From: Lutibacter sp.
GTDB lineage: Bacteria; Bacteroidota; Bacteroidia; Flavobacteriales; Flavobacteriaceae
Assembly: GCA_002733665.1 (NCBI GenBank)
Contig: NVWM01000035.1
Span: forward strand, 1 to 36,522
DNA: 36,522 nt
Direction: 5' to 3'
Shown: positions 1 through 6,739 of the stretch, piece after piece
How positions within the stretch are numbered: the first letter of the stretch is position 1
How the letters are laid out: each line of letters opens with the position of its first letter
Notes under the pieces: model-generated
Database searches by the model: none
What the model saw: only the letters and a program-made list of their open reading frames with translations
What the model was told of the DNA's origin: nothing
Position numbers and translations under genes: made by a program

Positions 1-56
1 AGTGAGTAATCTTTTTGAGTACGCTTAACATACCCTGAATTTTCTGATGTTTTCAT
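1..56 (-). CDS. Transposase OrfA-like protein, N-terminus only (partial)
   Basis: The reverse complement of 56-1 starts at ATG and reads MKTSENSGYVKRTQKDYS before leaving the window. The pattern Arg-Thr-Gln-Lys-Asp-Tyr-Ser resembles the N-terminus of IS3-type OrfA helix-turn-helix transposase subunits in Bacteroidota, where this stretch precedes the DNA-binding domain that recognises the IS ends. Only 18 codons are visible, so function rests on this short match and on the adjacent IS-end-like sequence. It could be another DNA-binding protein, but a position just inside a terminal repeat fits a transposase. Confidence 0.4.
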   Translation of the reverse strand, partial: MKTSENSGYVKRTQKDYS

Positions 57-97
57 TACACTAAAGTTTTAGTGTATCGCTATTTCAGGACGGGACA
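1..97 (-). mobile_element. Edge of an insertion sequence (IS3-like), running off the window start
   Basis: The minus strand holds the start of a transposase-like reading frame at 1-56. Before it is a short leader whose outer end reads TGTCCCGTCCTGAAATAGC (about 79-97), which looks like an IS terminal inverted repeat. The end lies only 13 bp downstream of the stop of the next gene. The other end, any direct repeats and the rest of the transposase are outside the window, so the family assignment is from memory of similar Bacteroidota elements and the exact tip is uncertain by a few bases. Confidence 0.5.
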
Positions 98-110
98 TTA
101 TATAAATGTG

Positions 111-707
111 TTAATCTTTACGCTGCTTGTTTAATTCGTCTTGTAATTTTCTTCGTAACTGTTGCTCTCTTTCTAAAGAACGATGTTTGTGCCCTTCATA
201 TTCTCTTTCTAATTCTGTAAAATGATCTTTGGATTCTTTGGTTAGTGAATTACTACGGATATAACGCAATACATAGATAGTTAATGCTGCTAATAAGCCA
301 GCAATAATTGACCATAAAATAGTGTTGTATAGCGATTTAGAAATTAATTTTCCAAAAAGGTTGATGTTATTTTTTTCATTATTGAGTGATGTTACATTTT
401 TATTGGTAACGTCTAAAGTATTTGTTAAACTCTCAATTTGAGATTGCTTTTCAATGAGAATGCTTTTGGTAACTGCCAATTCTTTTCTCATAGTTATTAA
501 AGAATCATTTACTGATTTTTTTAATTGATCTAGCCAAACTCGCTTGACAACTTTAAATTTTTGGTATCTATTGGATTTTTTGATTAAATAATCAAATTGA
601 TTTTCAATAGTTCCTTCTTTAAGAGATTGGGTTTGAAGTTCGTTTTGTGCGTTTATAGATATAGAAAAAAGTACTGCACAAGTTAGTAATAGTTTTATTG
701 CTTTCAT
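111..707 (-). CDS. Signal-peptide, single-membrane-span coiled-coil protein of unknown function
   Basis: This 198-residue protein has an N-terminal signal peptide (about 1-20, ending near INAQ), a long heptad-like helical region (about 50-112, rich in Lys, Glu, Asn and Leu), a transmembrane helix (about 125-147) and a charged C-terminal tail of Glu/Arg/Lys helices. I recall homologues in flavobacteria being labelled tRNA (guanine-N1)-methyltransferase. Nothing here supports that, because no SAM-binding or SPOUT knot motif is visible. The layout suggests a periplasmic coiled coil anchored in the inner membrane with a cytoplasmic helical tail. It appears monocistronic and lies next to the IS edge, which entered just after its stop codon. 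Confidence 0.75.
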   Translation of the reverse strand: MKAIKLLLTCAVLFSISINAQNELQTQSLKEGTIENQFDYLIKKSNRYQKFKVVKRVWLDQLKKSVNDSLITMRKELAVTKSILIEKQSQIESLTNTLDVTNKNVTSLNNEKNNINLFGKLISKSLYNTILWSIIAGLLAALTIYVLRYIRSNSLTKESKDHFTELEREYEGHKHRSLEREQQLRRKLQDELNKQRKD

Positions 708-772
708 TGCTTGGTTGATTGGTAATAAGTTTTAAAGGTATATAACTTTTTTAAAACAATAAAATTGTGTGT

Positions 773-812
773 AAAAAAAACCGTTATATTCAATTGATAT
801 AACGGTTTCATT
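773..812. terminator. Bidirectional intrinsic terminator
   Basis: A 12-bp stem, AAACCGTTATAT (778-789) with ATATAACGGTTT (797-808), has a 7-nt loop. It is flanked by an A-run (773-780) and a T-run (811-818). Read on the minus strand it is a hairpin followed by eight T, placed just after the PUR-family gene that it most likely terminates. Confidence 0.8.
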
Positions 813-836
813 TTTTTTATTAAATATAAAGGCTAA

Positions 837-1229
837 TTATATATCATCAAAACTTACATCAGTAAAACTTTCGCTAGTTTTTTCTTCTGTAGGTGTAGTT
901 TCGACAGTGCTTTCAGACTCTTTTGTGTAATCAGATTGGTGACGTTCGCTAATTACTTCTTCACCTTTTTCATTAATAATATAATCTGTTGCTGCTTTTA
1001 GCATCTCGTTAAACTCTGTAAAGTCTTCTTTGTATAAATAGATTTTGTGTTTCTTATAATGAAAAGAACCATCATCATTTGTAAATTTTTTGCTTTCAGT
1101 AACAGTTAAATAATAATCATCTGCCTTTGTTGCTCTTACGTCAAAGAAGTAAGTTCTTCTTCCTGCTCTTAAAACTTGTGAGAAAATTTCCTCTTGGTCA
1201 TTGTAATTCTTTTCACTCATAATTTCCAC
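837..1229 (-). CDS. PUR-family DNA/RNA-binding protein (DUF3276)
   Basis: This 130-residue acidic protein carries one PUR-like repeat in residues 12-85, including the stretches GRRTYFFDVRATKADDYYLT and HKIYLYKEDFTEFNEML. It has a low-complexity Glu/Thr-rich tail. PUR repeats fold as whirly-like beta-sheet plus helix domains that bind single-stranded purine-rich nucleic acid as dimers. In Bacteroidota this small single-repeat form is near universal and its physiological role is not well defined. An alternative start is the second Met (at 1220). It has a good promoter of its own at 1264-1293 and a terminator at 773-812, so it is a single-gene unit. Confidence 0.88.
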   Translation of the reverse strand: MEIMSEKNYNDQEEIFSQVLRAGRRTYFFDVRATKADDYYLTVTESKKFTNDDGSFHYKKHKIYLYKEDFTEFNEMLKAATDYIINEKGEEVISERHQSDYTKESESTVETTPTEEKTSESFTDVSFDDI

Positions 1230-1263
1230 TAATTTTTTAATAGTTGTTTAAAATTTGTTTTGA

Positions 1264-1293
1264 CAAATCTAAAAAAATAAATTACTTAAACAA
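1264..1293 (-). promoter_or_regulatory. Bacteroidota-type promoter of the PUR-family gene
   Basis: On the minus strand the sequence reads TTG (1293-1291), 19 nt, then TAGATTTG (1271-1264), a perfect match to the -7 box TAnnTTTG with good spacing. Transcription would start near 1258, giving a leader of about 30 nt before the ATG at 1229. Confidence 0.6.
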
Positions 1294-1333
1294 TATTTAA
1301 AACCAAAAAAGACCTACTTATTTTAAAAATCAA

Positions 1334-3085
1334 TTAAATATCTTCTAAAAGTTGCTGATTATACAATTCTGCATAGAATCCTTTTTCAGTAGAAAGCTGA
1401 TTGTGAGTTCCTTGTTGAATTATTTCACCTTCATCTAATACAATAATGCTGTCTGCATGTTTGATAGAAGATATACGATGACTTACAATGATAGTTGTAC
1501 GGTTTTTTGTGATACGTTCTAAATTCTTAAGAATAATTTCTTCAGTTTCAGTATCAACTGCTGATAAGCAATCATCAAAAATTAAAATTTTCGGTTCATT
1601 AATAATTGCTCGTGCTATAGATACACGTTGTTTTTGACCTCCAGAAAGTGTAACACCTCTTTCACCAACATACGTTTTGTATCCTTTCTTGAATTCAATA
1701 ATGTTATGGTGTATATATGCATCTTTTGCAGCATTTTCAATTGTATTAATCGTTGCATTCTCATCTCCAAACCGAATATTATTTTCGATAGTATCAGAAA
1801 ATAAAAAGGCGTCTTGAGGAACAAAACCAATACTTTGCCTCAGATTATTTAGATTTAAGTGTTCTATATTAATACCGTCTATAGTTACTTCACCTTCTGT
1901 AGTATCATACAGTCGAGCAATTAAATTGATAATGGTAGATTTTCCTGAACCTGTTTTTCCTAATATAGCGAGTGTTTTTCCGTTTTCTAAATTGAAATTG
2001 ATATTTTTTAGTGCAGTTATTCCAGTGTCATCATAAGTGAAAGAAACATTATTAAATCTGATAGTTCCATGTATTTTAGATACAGTTTCTGTTTGATTTT
2101 TAATTTCAGGATCCTCGTTTAAAAATTCATTAATTCGCTCTTGTGATGCATCTGCTTGTTGTACGATCGAAGTTACCCAGCCTAATATCGCTACAGGCCA
2201 AGTAAGAATATTGACATACATTATGAATTTTGCAATGTCACCTAAAGTGATATATCCATCTATATAACGTAAGCCTCCAAAATAGATGACGATAAGATTA
2301 CTTATTCCAATAAGTAAAATCATCAAAGGAAAAAATAAGGCTTGAATCTTATAGAGTTCAACGTTTTTCTGCTTACTGTTTTCTGCAACATTATCAAAAT
2401 GTTCGATGCTACTTTGCTCGGTAGTGTATGATTTTATAATACGTATTCCAGAAAATGTTTCTTGCGCAGCTGTAGTTAATTTTGATAGATATTCTTGAAC
2501 TATAGTTGTCTTTTTATGAATCAATCTACTTAAATAATAGATTGAAACAGATAGTATTGGTAAAGGTATAATCGTATAGAGAGTTAGTGTTAAGTCAGTT
2601 CTAATCATTAATATCAACGTTACAATAAACGCAACAACCATATTTAAACTATACATTACAGCTGGACCAAAATACATGCGCACTTTACCAACATCTTCAC
2701 TAATTCGATTCATTAAATCACCAGTTCTATTCTTCTTATAAAAGTTTAGAGATAGTTTTTGATACTGTTGATATATTTCGTTCTTCAAGTCATATTCTAT
2801 CAAACGAGAATTTACAATAATCATTTGTCTGGTAATGAATGTGAAAATTCCTCCTATTAAAGCAACTCCAATAATTAATAAAATATAATATAATAAAATA
2901 GATTTTACAGCATCAATATCCGTATTACCGTTTTCAACCGACCCAACAGCCTCATTTATAGATTTTGAAATCAAATCTGGAATTTGAAGCTTTAATATAT
3001 TTGAAAGCACACAAATAATAATGCCAATAAGATAGCGATATTTGTATTTTGTGAAGTATTTATTGACGTATTTAAGGGCCTTCAT
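1334..3085 (-). CDS. ABC exporter, fused permease and ATPase (MsbA/MdlB type)
   Basis: This 583-residue half-transporter has an N-terminal six-helix exporter domain (about 15-315) and a C-terminal nucleotide-binding domain. The Walker A is GKTGSGKST (about 376-384), the Q-loop lies in GFVPQDAFLFSD, the signature is LSGGQKQR (about 478-485), and the H-loop is VSHR. The Walker B region reads ILIFDDCLSAVD, so the usual catalytic Glu after the Walker B Asp is Asp. That substitution is typical of the degenerate site in heterodimeric exporters such as the TM287/288 and BmrCD classes, which suggests a partner half-transporter elsewhere in the genome. The substrate cannot be told from sequence; lipids or drugs are the family norm. 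It is divergent from nusB. Confidence 0.88.
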   Translation of the reverse strand: MKALKYVNKYFTKYKYRYLIGIIICVLSNILKLQIPDLISKSINEAVGSVENGNTDIDAVKSILLYYILLIIGVALIGGIFTFITRQMIIVNSRLIEYDLKNEIYQQYQKLSLNFYKKNRTGDLMNRISEDVGKVRMYFGPAVMYSLNMVVAFIVTLILMIRTDLTLTLYTIIPLPILSVSIYYLSRLIHKKTTIVQEYLSKLTTAAQETFSGIRIIKSYTTEQSSIEHFDNVAENSKQKNVELYKIQALFFPLMILLIGISNLIVIYFGGLRYIDGYITLGDIAKFIMYVNILTWPVAILGWVTSIVQQADASQERINEFLNEDPEIKNQTETVSKIHGTIRFNNVSFTYDDTGITALKNINFNLENGKTLAILGKTGSGKSTIINLIARLYDTTEGEVTIDGINIEHLNLNNLRQSIGFVPQDAFLFSDTIENNIRFGDENATINTIENAAKDAYIHHNIIEFKKGYKTYVGERGVTLSGGQKQRVSIARAIINEPKILIFDDCLSAVDTETEEIILKNLERITKNRTTIIVSHRISSIKHADSIIVLDEGEIIQQGTHNQLSTEKGFYAELYNQQLLEDI

Positions 3086-3135
3086 TTATTATAAAAAATT
3101 TAGAGAGGCGAAGATAGTAGATTAAAAATTAATAG

Positions 3136-3143
3136 TACTTTTG
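3136..3143 (+). promoter_or_regulatory. Probable -7 box of the nusB operon
   Basis: TACTTTTG matches TAnnTTTG and lies 38 bp before the nusB ATG, in the divergent gap between the ABC exporter and nusB. No clear -33 TTG is seen at the expected distance, so the call rests on the -7 box and its position. Confidence 0.4.
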
Positions 3144-3180
3144 CACATATAATTTAACATATTTTTAAACGTTCTTTAAA

Positions 3181-4119
3181 ATGATAAATAGAAGACATAT
3201 TAGAGTGAAAGTGATGCAATCGGTTTATGCAACATTACAATCTAACAATGATAATCTAACAAAAGAAGAGAAATTTTTAATACAGAGTATTGAAAAAATG
3301 TCAGACTTACATGCGCTTCTTTTAAATTTGTTTGTTGAGGTTCAACAAATGGCTTCAAAATATATTGAAATAGCTAAAAAGAAACATTTAGCTTCTGCAA
3401 CAGAAAAAAACCCAAGTACAAAATTAATCGATAATCAAGTGATTAACACTTTCAAAGAAAGTGTTTCTTTGAATGATTATATCGAAAAGAAGAAATTAAA
3501 AAACTGGAAAAATGATACTGAGTTTGTACGTGTTATTTGGGATTTAATTCGCAATAGTGAAATTTATGATGAGTATTTAAAATCTGAAGAAAACTCTTTT
3601 AAACACGATAAGAAATTTATCCTTAAAATATTTAAAGATATCATAGCTCCAAATGAAAAATTGGCAGATTATTTTGAAGATCAACATATTAGTTGGGTTG
3701 ATGATATTCCATTTGTAAACACTTGGATTGTTAAGGATCTTAATAGTTTAAAAGAATCTAAATCGCTTGTTTTAAGTAGTTTGTATAAGGATGAGGATGA
3801 CGAAAAATTTGTTTTAAACTTATATAGAAAAGTTATCTTAAATCACGAAAAGTACGACAAAGACATTGATGATAAAACGCCAAATTGGGATACAGATCGT
3901 ATTGCAGATATTGATATGATATTGATGAAAATGGCAATTTGCGAGTTTTTAGAATTTCCATCAATACCTACAAAAGTATCTATGAATGAGTATATTGAAA
4001 TATCTAAAGATTATTCATCTCAAAAAAGTAGTTATTTTATTAATGGTGTGCTCGATAAAGTTCTAAAAGAATTAACAACATCAAAAAGAATACAAAAAAT
4101 CGGTAGAGGATTGTTATAA
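3181..4119 (+). CDS. nusB: Transcription antitermination factor NusB (long Bacteroidota form)
   Basis: NusB binds boxA RNA with NusE (ribosomal protein S10) and promotes processive transcription and maturation of rRNA operons. The protein starts MINRRHIRVKVMQSVYA, the standard N-terminus of the family. It carries the C-terminal NusB helices around residues 235-300, including the conserved segment IADIDMILMKMAICEFLEF and the tail stretch FINGVLDKVLKEL. At 312 residues it is about twice the E. coli length because of a charged helical insertion (about 55-210) that is normal in Bacteroidota. It is the first gene of a plus-strand block; the DUF1573 gene follows after 39 bp. Confidence 0.93.
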   Translation: MINRRHIRVKVMQSVYATLQSNNDNLTKEEKFLIQSIEKMSDLHALLLNLFVEVQQMASKYIEIAKKKHLASATEKNPSTKLIDNQVINTFKESVSLNDYIEKKKLKNWKNDTEFVRVIWDLIRNSEIYDEYLKSEENSFKHDKKFILKIFKDIIAPNEKLADYFEDQHISWVDDIPFVNTWIVKDLNSLKESKSLVLSSLYKDEDDEKFVLNLYRKVILNHEKYDKDIDDKTPNWDTDRIADIDMILMKMAICEFLEFPSIPTKVSMNEYIEISKDYSSQKSSYFINGVLDKVLKELTTSKRIQKIGRGLL

Positions 4120-4158
4120 TTTTCTATTTTTACCAAAAATTAATAAACTATAAATATC

Positions 4159-4692
4159 ATGAAAAATTTACCAGTAGTTGCAATTGTTTCTTTTGGATTA
4201 GGAATATTGGCAACTTTAGCTTTTAACTCTGTAACTAAGAAAAGTGCTTTTGATAAAATACAAACAAAAAATGTTGAAGTAGCAGCAGAAAGAGATGCAA
4301 AAATTAGTTTAGGAAGTCCTATTGTTGAATGGGATCGTTTAGAACACGATTTTGGAACGATAGAGCAAGGCGATAAGGTAGAAACAGTTTTTACTTTGAC
4401 TAATGTTGGAAAAGGAGATTTGGTAATTACTAAAGCACTAGGTAGTTGTGGTTGTACAGTTCCTCAATTTCCAAAAGAGGCTGTAAAACCAGGAGAATCA
4501 GCAGAGATTAAAGTAGTGTTTAATTCTAGAGGAAAAAAGAATAAAACTGCAAATACTGTAACGCTAACAACCAATACAGAAAAAGGAAATGAAATTGTTA
4601 GAATTAAGGCATTTGTAAATGCTCCAAATAAACCTGTAAATAAAAACGCTAAAAAGGCGCCAAGTAAAGAAATAAAAATAAGTAAAAATTAA
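4159..4692 (+). CDS. DUF1573 domain protein, membrane-anchored
   Basis: This 177-residue protein has an N-terminal hydrophobic segment (about 5-22) that is a signal anchor or uncleaved signal peptide. A single Ig/MSP-like beta-sandwich of the DUF1573 type (about 56-155) follows, with the family hallmark GSCGCTVP (Cys97 and Cys99) and the stretches HDFGTIEQGD and EIKVVFNSRGK. The tail is Lys-rich. DUF1573 proteins are exported beta-domain proteins of unknown biochemical role, and the conserved CGC pair could be redox active or bind a metal. It sits between nusB and yajC, only 6 bp before yajC, an arrangement I recognise as common in flavobacteria. Confidence 0.85.
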   Translation: MKNLPVVAIVSFGLGILATLAFNSVTKKSAFDKIQTKNVEVAAERDAKISLGSPIVEWDRLEHDFGTIEQGDKVETVFTLTNVGKGDLVITKALGSCGCTVPQFPKEAVKPGESAEIKVVFNSRGKKNKTANTVTLTTNTEKGNEIVRIKAFVNAPNKPVNKNAKKAPSKEIKISKN

Positions 4693-4698
4693 GAAGGA

Positions 4699-5010
4699 AT
4701 GAATTTATCAATATTTTTAGCAGAAAGCGGAGGCATAATGTCAATGTTGCCAATTATCGCAATGATTTTAGTATTTTATCTTTTTATGATTCGTCCACAG
4801 ATGAAACGTCAAAAGAACGAAAAGAAATTTCAAACTACAATCGCTAAAGGAACTAAAGTAATAACTTCAAGTGGTATTCACGGAAAAATTGTAGAAATCA
4901 ATGAAACAACTGGTACAGTAGTTATTGAAACGAGTGCTGGGAAAATAAGATTTGAGAGAACTGCAATTTCAATGGATTTAACTAACAAGTTAAACGCTCC
5001 AAAGAAGTAA
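4699..5010 (+). CDS. yajC: Preprotein translocase accessory subunit YajC
   Basis: YajC is a small inner-membrane protein that binds SecDF near the SecYEG channel and supports protein export. This 103-residue protein has a single N-terminal membrane helix (about 13-32, ending FYLFMIRPQMKRQKNEKKF, the YajC family signature). A small cytoplasmic beta domain follows with KVITSSGIHGKIVEI. Length and layout are typical. It is 6 bp downstream of the DUF1573 gene and is followed by a strong hairpin terminator at 5038-5066. Confidence 0.93.
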   Translation: MNLSIFLAESGGIMSMLPIIAMILVFYLFMIRPQMKRQKNEKKFQTTIAKGTKVITSSGIHGKIVEINETTGTVVIETSAGKIRFERTAISMDLTNKLNAPKK

Positions 5011-5037
5011 TAGAAAATAACTTTAATCAGTTAATTT

Positions 5038-5066
5038 AAAGTGAGCCAATTGGCTCACTTTTTTGT
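5038..5066 (+). terminator. Intrinsic terminator between yajC and ybbR
   Basis: A perfect 10-bp stem, AAAGTGAGCC (5038-5047) and GGCTCACTTT (5052-5061), has an AATT loop and a run of T (5059-5064). It lies 28 bp after the yajC stop. It probably ends or attenuates transcription of the nusB-DUF1573-yajC part before ybbR-coaE. Confidence 0.82.
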
Positions 5067-5095
5067 ATATTTATTTTTTTAAAACTGATATAGTT

Positions 5096-6055
5096 GTGGA
5101 AAGTAAAAAAAAGAAAAGACTTAAAGTGAATTTTAAACTAAGGACATTTCTTGTCTTTATAAGCATCTCTTTGTTCTTCTGGACGCTTATAAAGTTATCT
5201 AAAACCTACTCAAGTGATGTTGTCTTTAATGTAAATTACCGCAACCTTGAAACGTCAAAAACACTTCAGTCAGAACCAATTAAAGAAATTAGTGCTTCTG
5301 TAGTTTCTACAGGATTTAACTTAATTAGTTATAAATTAAGAAAACATAATCTAATTTTAGATTTAAAAAACATAGCACATAAAAATACTTCTAAATACTA
5401 TTATTTACCTAACAATCATTTGGCAGAGTTGCAAAGTCAGTTAGATATTGAAACAAAAGTTAATAGAGTCTTACAAGACACTATCTTTATTTCTTTAGGG
5501 TCTAATAAAACTAAGAAAGTGCCTGTTGAATTAGATGCAGATATTCAATTCAAACTAGGATATAATATTATAGATGAGATATCTATTTCTCCTGCCTTTA
5601 TCGATATTACAGGACCAGAATCGCAATTAGATACAATCGATAAACTCATTACTGAAAGATTAAAATTGTTAGAAATATCAACTGGAATAAATAACACGAT
5701 TGGTCTAAAAATCTCTAAATATAATAACATTTCTTTTTCTGAAAGTGAAGTTTTAGTAACCGCAAAAGTTGATAAATTTACCGAAGGATCACTTACTGTT
5801 CCTTTTTCTATATTGAATTTACCTTCTAATTATTCAATTGCAACGTTTCCAGACGAAGTAGAAGTGATATATCAAGTGGCACTTTCAAATTTTAATAAAA
5901 TCACAAAAGAAAATATGAAGATTGTTTGTGATTTTAAAGATTCAGAAAATAATAGTTTGACCTATTTAATTCCTAAGTTACATGCAAAATCTGGGCTTAT
6001 TACTTCTGTTCGAATTGTTCCAGAAAAGATAGAATTTTTAATAGAAAAAAGATGA
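5096..6055 (+). CDS. ybbR: YbbR-like protein (CdaR-type)
   Basis: This protein of about 319 residues has an N-terminal membrane anchor (LRTFLVFISISLFFWTLIKL) followed by extracytoplasmic YbbR repeats. In Firmicutes, YbbR/CdaR proteins bind and regulate the diadenylate cyclase CdaA. In Bacteroidota the gene sits before coaE and its role is unproven. I chose the GTG at 5096, giving (V/M)ESKKKKRLKV. The earlier in-frame TTG at 5063 lies inside the T-run of the terminator at 5038-5066 and would add an unlikely N-terminus. The stop overlaps the coaE start by 4 bp (ATGA), so the two are translationally coupled. Confidence 0.8.
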   Translation: MESKKKKRLKVNFKLRTFLVFISISLFFWTLIKLSKTYSSDVVFNVNYRNLETSKTLQSEPIKEISASVVSTGFNLISYKLRKHNLILDLKNIAHKNTSKYYYLPNNHLAELQSQLDIETKVNRVLQDTIFISLGSNKTKKVPVELDADIQFKLGYNIIDEISISPAFIDITGPESQLDTIDKLITERLKLLEISTGINNTIGLKISKYNNISFSESEVLVTAKVDKFTEGSLTVPFSILNLPSNYSIATFPDEVEVIYQVALSNFNKITKENMKIVCDFKDSENNSLTYLIPKLHAKSGLITSVRIVPEKIEFLIEKR

Positions 6056-6648
6056 TTGTCGTAGGTCTTACAGGAGGAATTGGTAGCGGGAAAACAACTA
6101 TTTTGAAGATGTTTCAAAATCTAGATATAGAATGCTATATTGCTGATATTGAGGCTAAAAAATTGATGAATTCTTCTAAGAAAATCAAAAAAAAATTGAT
6201 TGAAGAATTTGGAAAGAATGCGTATACTACTCTAGGATTGAACAGAAAATATATTGCGAAAATTGTTTTTGAAAACCCTGAAAGATTAAAAACCCTGAAC
6301 AGTATTGTACACCCTCGAGTACATAAACATTTTGAAAAATTTGTTAAAAAGGTTAAAAGTAGTTATGTTATCTATGAAAATGCTATTTTATTTGAAAGTA
6401 AAGGAGCTAAAAAATGTGATTTTATAATTACAGTTACAGCACCAATTAGTGTTCGGATTAAGCGTATCCTCGCACGAGATACAACAACAAAAGTTGATAT
6501 TTTAAATCGGATGAAAAATCAGTTTTCTGATGAAGAAAAAGCTTCAAAATCTGATTATATCATCAACAATATCGACTTAGAAAAAGCACAAAAAGAAGTT
6601 CAAGAGATACATTTAAATATTCTTCAAAAAATTCAAGAAATACACTAA
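6052..6648 (+). CDS. coaE: Dephospho-CoA kinase
   Basis: CoaE catalyses the last step of coenzyme A synthesis, ATP-dependent phosphorylation of the 3'-hydroxyl of dephospho-CoA. The 198-residue protein begins with the P-loop GLTGGIGSGKTT (residues 5-16, Lys14). It has the substrate region CYIADIEAKKLM (about 28-39), the lid-type stretch IKRILARDTTTKVDILNRM and the C-terminal SDYIINN typical of the family. Length matches the usual 195-205 residues. The start overlaps the ybbR stop by 4 bp. Confidence 0.93.
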   Translation: MIVVGLTGGIGSGKTTILKMFQNLDIECYIADIEAKKLMNSSKKIKKKLIEEFGKNAYTTLGLNRKYIAKIVFENPERLKTLNSIVHPRVHKHFEKFVKKVKSSYVIYENAILFESKGAKKCDFIITVTAPISVRIKRILARDTTTKVDILNRMKNQFSDEEKASKSDYIINNIDLEKAQKEVQEIHLNILQKIQEIH

Positions 6649-6691
6649 AACTCTTAAAATCTTGTTAAAAGTATATTATTTTAGTTAATTA

Positions 6692-6715
6692 TTACAAGAT
6701 ATTTTAATCTTGTAA
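6692..6715. promoter_or_regulatory. Perfect inverted repeat upstream of the sensor kinase gene, possible operator
   Basis: TTACAAGAT (6692-6700) and ATCTTGTAA (6707-6715) form a perfect 9-bp inverted repeat with a 6-nt spacer. No T-run follows, so a terminator is less likely than a protein-binding site. It lies 25 bp before the histidine kinase ATG. A related half-site, AAATCTTGTTAA, lies upstream at about 6658-6668. It could be an autoregulatory site for the response regulator encoded downstream. Confidence 0.4.
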
Positions 6716-6727
6716 GATATTATCAAT

Positions 6728-6735
6728 TAGATTTG
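6728..6735 (+). promoter_or_regulatory. -7 box of the sensor kinase operon
   Basis: TAGATTTG is a perfect TAnnTTTG match. A TTG at 6710-6712 is 15 nt upstream, slightly short of the usual spacing. The box ends only 4 nt before the ATG at 6740, so the transcript would be leaderless or nearly so. The promoter would overlap the inverted repeat at 6692-6715, which would suit repression or autoregulation. Confidence 0.4.
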
Positions 6736-6739
6736 CCCT

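Noticed and set aside
111-707. tRNA (guanine-N1)-methyltransferase
   Set aside because: The protein has a signal peptide, coiled coil and membrane helix, and no SAM-binding or SPOUT motif.
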